A stretch of 64,000 nucleotides of DNA from an uncultured Gammaproteobacteria bacterium (lineage in GTDB: Bacteria; Pseudomonadota; Gammaproteobacteria; Eutrophobiales; Eutrophobiaceae), in assembly GCA_943788815.1 (NCBI GenBank), contig CALSRS010000001.1, positions 186,001-250,000 of the forward strand. Reading direction: 5' to 3'. The translations under genes were made by a program, and so were the position numbers. Positions 12,496-20,434 of the stretch are shown in pieces. Below the pieces are notes generated by a model. It made no database searches and was not told the origin of the DNA. It worked only from the letters and a program-made list of their open reading frames with translations. The first letter of the stretch is position 1. Every line of letters starts with the position of its first letter.

Positions 12496-13200
12496 TCATT
12501 TTTTCACGAGGGCTTTAATCCAAATTGAATACAATTTATCTGCGACTCGATGTAAACCGGATATTTTAACAGGTAATTCAGATAGCATGTCATCAACAGA
12601 TTGAACACTTTTAGATGTATTCAAATTATTTTTATTAATTTCACACCAGGTAGTTACCATTTCTTCTGTCATCTCTATATGGCACTGCAAGGCAAGCGTG
12701 TTACCGTAAACAAACCCTTGATTCTTACAATAATCACTAGCTAGTATTGGAATAGCACCAACAGGCAATTCAAATGTTTCAGCATGCCAGTGATACAAAA
12801 GCATTTCATCATCTAATCCTGACACCCACAAATCTGTATCACTTCCGGGTAATTTCCTGGTGGTATGCCAACCAATTTCTACAACCGGATTTAACTTCAC
12901 ATCTACACCGAGTGCCTTTGCAATAATTTGACCGCCTAAACAATGCCCTAATACTGGCAAATTATTATCAATGGCTAGCCTGACTAAATTGATTTCAGCA
13001 AGTATCCACTCAAGTGGATCATTTACACTCATGGGGCCTCCCATTAATATCAGGCCACTAATATCATGCAAATTAACTGGTATTTTATCTCCTCTATCGA
13101 TATTCACATTGATAACAGGCACTTCAAATCTATTTAAAACTTCCTGTAAATAGCCTGCCCCTTCATGTTCCACATGTCTGACAATCATCACTGGTAACAT
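12496..13200 (-). CDS. Class I glutamine amidotransferase-like protein
   Basis: 234-residue stand-alone GATase1-fold protein. The oxyanion strand GLILMGGPMSVND (49-61), nucleophile elbow LGHCLGGQ (Cys87) and the downstream ALQCHIE (His and Glu of the triad) are present, so the hydrolytic triad is intact. It resembles the GMP-synthase-like amidotransferases of unknown acceptor (related to GuaA N-domain and YfeJ). Divergent from the aspartic protease gene, with 40 bp between starts. The substrate cannot be told from sequence. Confidence 0.85.
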   Translation of the reverse strand: MLPVMIVRHVEHEGAGYLQEVLNRFEVPVINVNIDRGDKIPVNLHDISGLILMGGPMSVNDPLEWILAEINLVRLAIDNNLPVLGHCLGGQIIAKALGVDVKLNPVVEIGWHTTRKLPGSDTDLWVSGLDDEMLLYHWHAETFELPVGAIPILASDYCKNQGFVYGNTLALQCHIEMTEEMVTTWCEINKNNLNTSKSVQSVDDMLSELPVKISGLHRVADKLYSIWIKALVKK

Positions 13201-13240
13201 ACTCTTTATCCTTCAGTCATATTTATACTAAGATAACACT

Positions 13241-13882
13241 ATGCGCGGACTTATTATTTCAATCATATTCGTCATACTGACTTTCTCTTTTGCACAAGCT
13301 GATGAAAATATTGTCATTATTGGCTTGTTTAAAAACAAGGTCATTTTCAAACTAAATAACAAGCAATATGTCCTATCGCCCGGAGAATCTGTAGGCGATG
13401 AAATCATACTTATATCAGCCAATAGTAAAGAAGCGATATTTAATATCAACGGCCAGGAAAACCGATATACACTGGATGGGTCTATAGGCAGTTCATTCAA
13501 TAAAGCCAATCCATCCAATATTGTGACGATAGCCCCAGATAGTAACGGTATGTATATCGTCAATGGTGGAATTAATAAACATCAGACACGATTTCTTGTC
13601 GATACCGGGGCTACCCTGATCTCAATGAATCGACATGAAGCAAATCGCTTTGGCATAGATTATAAATTAATTGGGAAAAAAGCGATGACTACAACCGCTT
13701 CGGGCACAGAGACTGTGTATATAGTGAATTTAAAATCAATACGCATAGGAGATATACAGTTGAACAATATATCTGCTGCAGTACATGATGGAGATTATCC
13801 TGACATTATTCTACTCGGAAACAGTTTTCTGAATAGAGTGTCCATCAGACGCGATGGCCAGTTACTGAAATTGAGTAATTAG
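13241..13882 (+). CDS. Exported retropepsin-like clan AA aspartic protease
   Basis: A signal peptide (residues 1-20, cut after AQA) is followed by an SH3-like or beta-rich region (22-85) and a retropepsin domain with the catalytic loop FLVDTGATLISM (Asp121) and the C-terminal strand DIILLGNSFLNRV. This is the TIGR02281 type of about 200 aa, predicted to act in the periplasm as a homodimer because one Asp loop is present. Its physiological substrate is unknown. Confidence 0.85.
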   Translation: MRGLIISIIFVILTFSFAQADENIVIIGLFKNKVIFKLNNKQYVLSPGESVGDEIILISANSKEAIFNINGQENRYTLDGSIGSSFNKANPSNIVTIAPDSNGMYIVNGGINKHQTRFLVDTGATLISMNRHEANRFGIDYKLIGKKAMTTTASGTETVYIVNLKSIRIGDIQLNNISAAVHDGDYPDIILLGNSFLNRVSIRRDGQLLKLSN

Positions 13883-13998
13883 ATGATTATCACAAGCAAA
13901 ATAGATGTTTATTCAGCCGGGATATTAGCCTTTATAAAAAGCATATACCTACATAATTGCAGGTATAAAAACAGAGTTATTGCACCTGCTTATAGCAA

Positions 13999-15033
13999 CT
14001 AGGAAACCGTCCAGGTTTCTGCCGATCGCATATACTTATTTAGATCACCAGGACCACGTTCTTCGATGGCAGTTTTAACCTGTTTTTCCAATAATTCATC
14101 GTACGAAGGACGGTTTATTTTTCTAAATACACCTAGGGGAACAGGAAACTCAGGTACGTCCATTTGTGCCAATAAATAAGCAAGGGCTGCATTTGGCGAT
14201 TGCTCATCGTGTACCAGTATCGACGATTTATCTACATCTGCGACATTAACGACATAAGGTTCCAAGGCACCATGGTCAGTTCGTATGCAAATTCCTTTTT
14301 CATTATCTTTACCAAATGTTACTGGCTCACCGTGCTGCAGATAGACAGTATTTTCCAACTGATTTTTCTTAGCTGCAAATGCATCGAATGTACCGTCATT
14401 AAAAACATTACAGTTTTGAAAAATTTCAATTATGGCAGACCCTTTATGCTTAGCCGCCTGTAACAGGACATCTCGCATCTGGGTACCTTCGGTAGCAATG
14501 GCCCTGGCAATGAATGTTGCTTCAGATGCTATGGCCAGATGTACTGGGTTTAAGGGCCTTTCGAGTGTCCCTAGTGGACTCGATTTAGTCTTCTTACCCA
14601 CTTTTGATGTAGGTGAATACTGCCCCTTGGTCAGACCATAAATCTGATTATTGAAAAGCAATATCTTAAGATCAACATTACGTCTTAGTGCATGAATCAG
14701 GTGGTTTCCACCGATACTTAGAGCGTCACCATCACCTGTCACAACCCAAACCTGTAAATTTGGCCTTGATAATTTTAGACCCGATGCAATCGTCGGCGCC
14801 CTGCCATGAATAGTATGAAAGCCAAAATTATCCATGTAATAAGGAAATCGACTGGAACAACCTATACCAGAGATAAATACAATATCTTCTTTTTTCTGGT
14901 TTGTTTCTATGCAAATTTCTGGCATCACTCGCTGAACCTGGGCAAGGATGGAATAATCTCCACACCCTGGGCACCATCTGACTTCCTGTTCGGATGCAAA
15001 ATCTTTACGTGTATATTCGGCTACTTCACTCAT
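13999..15033 (-). CDS. korB: 2-oxoglutarate:ferredoxin oxidoreductase, beta subunit
   Basis: Thiamine-diphosphate subunit of a CoA-acylating 2-oxoacid:acceptor oxidoreductase; oxidises 2-oxoglutarate (likely) to succinyl-CoA with reduction of ferredoxin. Motifs: WCPGCGDYSI near the N-terminus and the TPP-binding VVTGDGDALSIGGNH ... LLFNNQIYGLTKGQYSPTS. I start at ATG 15033, preceded by GGAG at a good distance, instead of the TTG nine codons earlier. It starts 28 bp after the end of korA, so the two form a korAB operon. Substrate assignment (2-oxoglutarate rather than pyruvate) rests on general KorB similarity. Confidence 0.9.
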   Translation of the reverse strand: MSEVAEYTRKDFASEQEVRWCPGCGDYSILAQVQRVMPEICIETNQKKEDIVFISGIGCSSRFPYYMDNFGFHTIHGRAPTIASGLKLSRPNLQVWVVTGDGDALSIGGNHLIHALRRNVDLKILLFNNQIYGLTKGQYSPTSKVGKKTKSSPLGTLERPLNPVHLAIASEATFIARAIATEGTQMRDVLLQAAKHKGSAIIEIFQNCNVFNDGTFDAFAAKKNQLENTVYLQHGEPVTFGKDNEKGICIRTDHGALEPYVVNVADVDKSSILVHDEQSPNAALAYLLAQMDVPEFPVPLGVFRKINRPSYDELLEKQVKTAIEERGPGDLNKYMRSAETWTVS

Positions 15034-15061
15034 GTCTGCTCCAGTATTGTAATTATGCAAC

Positions 15062-16972
15062 CTAGCTGGCTACTTTTCTGACCTTTTGTTCCAACATTTC
15101 ATATAACTTGTCTTCTATTTCCGCAGTCTTAAATGGCTGACCTTGCAATTTATTTAATCCTTCAATATCGACCAGGTATTTAGCACGCAAAATCATTCGT
15201 AACTGCCCAAGGTTTAATTCAGGAACCAGCACCTGTTTAAAATTGCGCAATACAGCCTCAGTATTTCCCGGGAACGGATTCAAATAGCGTAAATGAGCAC
15301 TAGAGACCGAATACCCTTTGGCACGGGCATTATCTACCGCATGTCTTATGGCCCCCATGGTACCTCCCCAACCTAATACCAGTAAGTCTCCTTCCTCATC
15401 GCCATGCATTTCAAGATCAGGAATAGAATTAACAGCACCCTCAACCTTACTCACCCTTAATTTGCACATTAATTCATGATTCTCAGAGTCGTAACTCACT
15501 TTGCCTGTTATGTTTTCTTTCTCAAGGCCACCAATTTGATGTTCAAGCCCCGCCACCCCAGGAACTATCCAGGGCCGTGCCTGAGTTTGTGGGTCGCGTG
15601 AATACGGTTGTATATATCCATTTTCACCTGTCGGTGCCTTGACTTCTAATTTGTCCAGTTTATGAAGGTCAGGAATTAACCAGGGTTCTGAACCATTTGC
15701 CAGGTAACCATCAGACAGGAAAAATACAGGGGTCATATACGTGACTGCTAACTTGAATGCTTCAACTGCCATATCAAAACATTCTCCCGGCGTCGCCGGA
15801 GCAACCACAATGACAGGACATTCTCCATTACGCCCATATATAGCCTGAAGTAAATCAGCTTGCTCTGTCTTGGTAGGCAAACCAGTAGAAGGCCCACCAC
15901 GCTGAACGTTAGCTATGACCAAGGGTAACTCTGCCATTACCGCTAATCCGATGGCTTCTGCTTTAAGTGCAACTCCCGGACCACTGGTACCAGTTAAACC
16001 AAGCGCACCACCATATGCTGCGCCTATGGCCATACCCACAGCTGAAATTTCATCCTCTGCCTGTGCTGTCTTAATGCCGAAATGCCTCAACTTGGACAAC
16101 TCATGCAATATGTCACTGGCAGGCGTGATGGGATAGGATGCATAAAATAGTGGTCTGCCACAAACGTGAGCTGCTGCCACAAAACCCAATGCCGTGGCTT
16201 CGTTGCCTGTTATCCTTCGATATTCTCCTGGGGGTAGATCTACCTTTCCAACGCTATATCTGGAGACAAATGCCTCAATAGTATCAGCGAAATTATATCC
16301 TGCATTTAATGCGAGTATATTTGGCGCCGCCAGAGACTCTTTCTTGCCGGTAAAAACCTGTTTAATACGTTTTTCAAAAAGATCCAGCGGCCGATCAAAT
16401 AACCAACAGATGATCCCCAGTGTAAACATGTTCTTTGTCAGCTCAGCCTGGCGTTTTGTCAGGTCGGTATTTTCAACCGCCGCAAGACACACAGATGTAA
16501 TCGGTAAATCATAGACCTGATAGCCAGCCAAACTGCCATCTTCTCTTGGATCTTCTAAATACCCTGCTTTCTTCAAATCCATTTTTTTAAAGCCATCCTT
16601 GTTAAGGATGAGTGTGCCACCAGGTTTAAGATCCCTGAGATTTACCTTTAGTGCTGCAGGATTTAATGCGACTAATACATCAGGTTGATCCCCTGGTGTA
16701 TGAATATCTAATGATGAAAAATTTAACTGGAAACTACTGACACCTGGAAGTGTCCCTGCAGGGGCTCGAATCTCTGCGGGGAAATCCGGTAATGTACTAA
16801 TATCGTGTCCTACAAACGCAGAGTTATCACTAAACATCGCCCCGGTAACCTGCATACCATCCCCGGAATCACCCGCGAAACGAATAATTACATTTTCGAC
16901 TTCAATAAAGCCGTCGCTTCCATTTATATTCGTCTTATCAGAATCTGCGCTGACACTACCATCACTAGACAT
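15062..16972 (-). CDS. korA: 2-oxoglutarate:ferredoxin oxidoreductase, fused gamma-alpha subunit
   Basis: 636-residue 2-oxoacid:acceptor oxidoreductase alpha subunit with the gamma domain fused at the N-terminus (VIRFAGDSGDGMQVTGAMF, about 28-46) followed by the alpha pyrimidine-binding domain (ITGNEATALGFVAAA onward; TGTSGPGVALKAEAIGLA; ANVQRGGPSTGLPTKTEQ) and the C-terminal domain. With korB it provides an oxygen-sensitive or oxygen-adapted alternative to the 2-oxoglutarate dehydrogenase complex in the TCA cycle. No ferredoxin gene is adjacent. ATG start confirmed; only a weak ribosome-binding site. Confidence 0.92.
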   Translation of the reverse strand: MSSDGSVSADSDKTNINGSDGFIEVENVIIRFAGDSGDGMQVTGAMFSDNSAFVGHDISTLPDFPAEIRAPAGTLPGVSSFQLNFSSLDIHTPGDQPDVLVALNPAALKVNLRDLKPGGTLILNKDGFKKMDLKKAGYLEDPREDGSLAGYQVYDLPITSVCLAAVENTDLTKRQAELTKNMFTLGIICWLFDRPLDLFEKRIKQVFTGKKESLAAPNILALNAGYNFADTIEAFVSRYSVGKVDLPPGEYRRITGNEATALGFVAAAHVCGRPLFYASYPITPASDILHELSKLRHFGIKTAQAEDEISAVGMAIGAAYGGALGLTGTSGPGVALKAEAIGLAVMAELPLVIANVQRGGPSTGLPTKTEQADLLQAIYGRNGECPVIVVAPATPGECFDMAVEAFKLAVTYMTPVFFLSDGYLANGSEPWLIPDLHKLDKLEVKAPTGENGYIQPYSRDPQTQARPWIVPGVAGLEHQIGGLEKENITGKVSYDSENHELMCKLRVSKVEGAVNSIPDLEMHGDEEGDLLVLGWGGTMGAIRHAVDNARAKGYSVSSAHLRYLNPFPGNTEAVLRNFKQVLVPELNLGQLRMILRAKYLVDIEGLNKLQGQPFKTAEIEDKLYEMLEQKVRKVAS

Positions 16973-17278
16973 TTTTTATACCACTCTTAAATTGATTAAA
17001 AATAGAAAATTAAAGCATTAGATAAATTCGAGTTATTTTAGCAATAAGTTAAGAATAATTGCTAATTTATTGAATACCTTTCCAATTTTCATTCACCGTT
17101 GTGGGCTCACTCAAAGATATGGCTTACATTCACAAAACCGTGAGTCATCTCTTAATTTGACTTAAGCAATAAATCTACACTTAAAATACTATAATATTTA
17201 ATTATTTTTCAATAGTTTATAGTATATATTTAAAGTATAAACGAGAGTCATATTTATATCCTTTAGTGTCGATTCATG
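16973..17278. other. AT-rich intergenic gap (306 bp) upstream of korA
   Basis: Between korA and the PduO-type gene, both read leftward. Very AT-rich, with no open frame worth reporting. It presumably holds the korAB promoter and the end of the cobalamin-controlled transcript; I could not see a convincing hairpin terminator. Confidence 0.5.
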
Positions 17279-17830
17279 CTATTGCCAGGTCTCTTTCTCC
17301 CAATAAGTCTCGGGAAACATGGCTCGATGATTCATCGTCCTGGCGATAACAAACAGCAGGTCTGACAATCGATTTACAAACATAATGAGCTCATTCTTTA
17401 CTGGCTCATGATTATGTAGGTCTATCAGGCATCTTTCTGCGCGCCTACATATTGCACGCGCCATGTGACTGATAGCTGCCAGTTCATTTCCGCCCGGCAA
17501 TATAAATTTATTAATTGGTGGCAGGCTCTCTTCCAAACTATCGATCATCGATTCAATTTTAAAAACGTAATCTTCTGTTACAAATTGATTTTTACTTATT
17601 GCCAGGTCACTGCCAATATTAAACAGCGCATGTTGAATTAATTCCAGTTGTGTATTGATATCTGCTAGTTCTGATTTAGCAATAAGCACGCCAAGCATGC
17701 AGTTTAACTCATCAATTTCACCAATTGCTGTGATCCTGACTGATGATTTGCTTTCGCGATTACCATTACTCAGCGATGTCATCCCTTTATCACCTGTGCG
17801 TGTATAAATTTTATATCTATGTTTAGGCAT
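17279..17830 (-). CDS. Cob(I)alamin adenosyltransferase, PduO type
   Basis: Transfers the adenosyl group from ATP to cob(I)alamin to form adenosylcobalamin. N-terminal KIYTRTGDKGMTSLSNGNR is the ATP-binding TRTGDxG motif; VRITAIGEIDELNCMLG, ISHMARAICRRAERCL and FVNRLSDLLFVIAR are the helical-bundle signatures of the PduO/MMAB family. 183 residues is normal. GGGGA lies just upstream of the ATG. It follows the TonB-dependent receptor by 28 bp, so it shares the cobalamin-riboswitch transcript: import and activation of B12 in one unit. Confidence 0.93.
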   Translation of the reverse strand: MPKHRYKIYTRTGDKGMTSLSNGNRESKSSVRITAIGEIDELNCMLGVLIAKSELADINTQLELIQHALFNIGSDLAISKNQFVTEDYVFKIESMIDSLEESLPPINKFILPGGNELAAISHMARAICRRAERCLIDLHNHEPVKNELIMFVNRLSDLLFVIARTMNHRAMFPETYWEKETWQ

Positions 17831-17858
17831 TTTTGTCCCCAGAGAAAAATATTAATGT

Positions 17859-19871
17859 TTAGTATTCATAATTTAGTGACAACATAAAATGTCTACCCGG
17901 CGCTGGATAAAAAGTTTCAGACAATGGCGAAGGAAAAGCTTGCCGGAAATCAAAACCAATTACCCCTGCATCGCTATATCTATTGTTTAGGAAGTTATTT
18001 GCTTGCAATGAGAGACCGACTTTGTTTACTCGATATCGAAAATTGATATTAATAACACTATATGCAGATAGAACATTAAAGTCATTCGCGTAGTCTCCAT
18101 CAAACCTTCGTTTCCCCTGCGCTAGCCATTCTAAATACATACCTGCATTCTGAGAAAATTCGTAATTTAATGAAAACCTGCCAGAATTAAACGGAAGAAA
18201 AGTAAGTTCTTTGCCATCAAAATTACCGGTAGTAAATTTTGCACTAAGGTAACTATAACTACCTGAAAGTGACAAGGTCTCTGACAAAGAATATTTGCCT
18301 TCCAAAATAATGCCATTTCTGCGTGTATTACCAAGATTGGTATTCAGGAATGTGACAGGGTCAAATACAATCTCGTCATCAATATCTAATCGATATAATT
18401 GCAAATTAAAATAATCATTGCTTTCATTTTGCCATCCTGCCCCCATCTCAAAAGAATAACCAAGTTGTGTCTGAGGGAGTGGCACGGAAGCTCCAAAACC
18501 AAACAATTGAGAAAAAAAGTTATTATCCGCAATAGCAGAGTATTCATCGGCAGTCACAAAACGATAATTTTTTTCCAATTTTGCAAATACACGCCATGGA
18601 GAAGTAAGCTGATAGCTAAACCCTGCTTCAAATGCATTGGCGGTATCATCAATTTCAGTTCCATCAGGTAATGAACGACCAAATGACAAGGTATCAACGA
18701 GTAAATTATTTTGGACAATACCATGTCTAAAACCACCATATACATTTAATTTACTCGTTATTGTTGTGGTTGTCCGGTAATAATAGCCATATTGTGTTTG
18801 AGTATTATCCGTAAGACCAAATCGGGACTGAATTAGATAATCCGTTTCAAACCAGTCCATGCCGGTGTAAATATTTGTTTCAAAACCCAATAAGTTAAGG
18901 CTAATATTTAAACGTGGTGTCAGTTCAGTGTGTTGGCGTTTTGAACTAAATTTCTCAGGGTTGCCAGCGGAACTTATAATCCCTGAAATATCGTTAAAAC
19001 GATTTGTGTACTCCATTCGAAATTCTGCAATCTCACCTAAAGCCTGCTCAAAGCCAATTCGACCGGCCTGGGTATCAGTATGAATTATATCTTCGTGGTT
19101 CAATGATTGTTTCCGATCTGTCCTTAGCAGATCCTCAAACAGAGCGCCTGGCAAAGCTATATTTTCCTTTGCCTTTTGAAGTTCAAAAAATATTTTTCCA
19201 GCAGAGTATTGATACCCTGCCCTTGCATTCACAGTTGTTAAACTAAGTTCATTATTATCACGAAAATTGTCCGTTAAGTGACGATGTATACTGAGTCGGT
19301 AATCAATTCCACTGTCATGTCTATTTTCCAGTGACCCAAAAAGCACCCGCTTATTGAAACTTCCGTATCTAGCATTTGCCTGTAGCTTTAGCGAATCAGG
19401 TTTTTTGGTAATGATATTTATAACACCACCAACGGCTTTGTCGCCATACACAGTGCTCATGCTACTTTTTACTAGTTCTATTTTTTCTATGTCATTAACC
19501 GAGATTGAATTCAAATCAGGCAAGCCATTGTCGGCATTATTCAAGCGTCTACCATCGATCATAATTAATGAATTCTGACCTGAAGTTGATGAAAATCCAC
19601 GTAGCCCAATATTTGCATCAGTTCCGTCTCCAAAAAGATCTGACACCTGCACGCCGCCGCCATTTCGTAAAATTTTAACCAGATGATCTACGCCACTTAA
19701 ACGGATTTCTTCTTTTGTAATTACCGTAATACTCGAAGGAGTATCTACAACAGTCGAATCAAATCGTTTATCTGATACCACGATGGTTTCTAAAGACCAC
19801 GCATAAAATGAAAATACTAAAAAGAGCAAGATAGCTTTTGAAAAGACCAAATATATTTTTTTAAATTTCAT
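17859..19871 (-). CDS. TonB-dependent outer-membrane receptor, BtuB-like (cobalamin uptake)
   Basis: 670-residue receptor with signal peptide (about 1-25), TonB-box-like ETIVVSDKRFD, plug domain (about 36-150: SSITVITKEEIRLSG ... IEKIELVKSSMSTVYGDKAVGGVINIITKK) and a beta-barrel ending in an aromatic Tyr (SLNYEY). The family alone covers many ligands. The cobalamin riboswitch just upstream and the adenosyltransferase just downstream make cobalamin or a precursor the likely cargo. No btuCDF permease genes are adjacent. Confidence 0.88.
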   Translation of the reverse strand: MKFKKIYLVFSKAILLFLVFSFYAWSLETIVVSDKRFDSTVVDTPSSITVITKEEIRLSGVDHLVKILRNGGGVQVSDLFGDGTDANIGLRGFSSTSGQNSLIMIDGRRLNNADNGLPDLNSISVNDIEKIELVKSSMSTVYGDKAVGGVINIITKKPDSLKLQANARYGSFNKRVLFGSLENRHDSGIDYRLSIHRHLTDNFRDNNELSLTTVNARAGYQYSAGKIFFELQKAKENIALPGALFEDLLRTDRKQSLNHEDIIHTDTQAGRIGFEQALGEIAEFRMEYTNRFNDISGIISSAGNPEKFSSKRQHTELTPRLNISLNLLGFETNIYTGMDWFETDYLIQSRFGLTDNTQTQYGYYYRTTTTITSKLNVYGGFRHGIVQNNLLVDTLSFGRSLPDGTEIDDTANAFEAGFSYQLTSPWRVFAKLEKNYRFVTADEYSAIADNNFFSQLFGFGASVPLPQTQLGYSFEMGAGWQNESNDYFNLQLYRLDIDDEIVFDPVTFLNTNLGNTRRNGIILEGKYSLSETLSLSGSYSYLSAKFTTGNFDGKELTFLPFNSGRFSLNYEFSQNAGMYLEWLAQGKRRFDGDYANDFNVLSAYSVININFRYRVNKVGLSLQANNFLNNRYSDAGVIGFDFRQAFPSPLSETFYPAPGRHFMLSLNYEY

Positions 19872-19983
19872 GTCTGACGCTCCAGTTACTTAATAATTAA
19901 CCGAGAGACGTAACCGACAGGATTAGGCAATAGACAGTATGCTACTGAATATCGACCCATCGCCCACCGCGATACGATCATAT

Positions 19984-20156
19984 ACAGGTAGGGCCTGTCT
20001 CCGGACTCGTGGATAAATTTGGTAGATTACCTTCCCATGCTTAGTGCACAGTGGTTTTTTATCTACCTTTTTCCACATACCGTTGCGGGGGCAGCGCCGG
20101 ACTTGTTTTTTACTAAAACTTACCGGCTTCCAGTTTAACTTTTCATGCAGACCTGC
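19984..20156 (-). promoter_or_regulatory. Cobalamin (B12) riboswitch
   Basis: Read on the minus strand: GCAGGT near 20156, GGAAGCCGGT near 20130, CCGGCGCTGCCCCCGCAACG (the conserved core, about 20102-20083), a B12-box-like CCACTGTG (about 20056-20048), GGGAAGG (about 20037) and AGTCCGGAGACAGGCC (about 20008-19993) closing with ACCTGT at 19989-19984, which pairs with the opening GCAGGT. The order and spacing fit the cobalamin riboswitch family. It lies about 110 nt before the TonB-dependent receptor and should repress it when B12 is plentiful. Confidence 0.95.
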
Positions 20157-20273
20157 AATCCAAGAACCAATACCTCAGGACATACTAATTGAATACATAT
20201 AATTAGTGAATAACTATCGAAACTTATATCGTGACTGGATTGTCTCATCAATGACGATTATAATTAGTCGCTA

Positions 20274-20350
20274 TCCTGTCTGAGGAGCGTTGCGATGGAT
20301 TAATTCCACCAGGCTCAGACATGTCAAATAACATCAAACTGCGCTCGCTT
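20274..20350 (+). promoter_or_regulatory. S-adenosylhomocysteine (SAH) riboswitch
   Basis: GTCTGAG (20278-20284) pairs perfectly with CTCAGAC (20314-20320); between them are GAGGAGCGTTGCGATGGA and CCACCAGGCTC, matching the SAH-riboswitch core (GAGGAGCGNUGCNNCGG ... CCAGGCUC). GCGCTC at 20341-20346 can pair with GAGCGT at 20284-20289 as the expected pseudoknot. A further hairpin with arms GGGAA/TTCCC (about 20364-20400) lies between the aptamer and metH and may be the expression platform. SAH riboswitches switch on SAH/homocysteine recycling genes, so control of metH by SAH is expected. Confidence 0.9.
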
Positions 20351-20434
20351 TATTTACCCTGGAAGGGAAACAAGGCGAGTCGACCAGCCTCTTTTATTCC
20401 CTGCCTGGATATATACAACAACTGGAATTGACGT

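Noticed and set aside
12375-12503. A 42-codon frame after the amidotransferase stop containing a CxxC (NCKGCAKIIVLKSN), reachable by +1 slippage at AAAAAA
   Set aside because: It has no start codon of its own and no known amidotransferase tail resembles it; slippage is only a possibility, so no gene is called.
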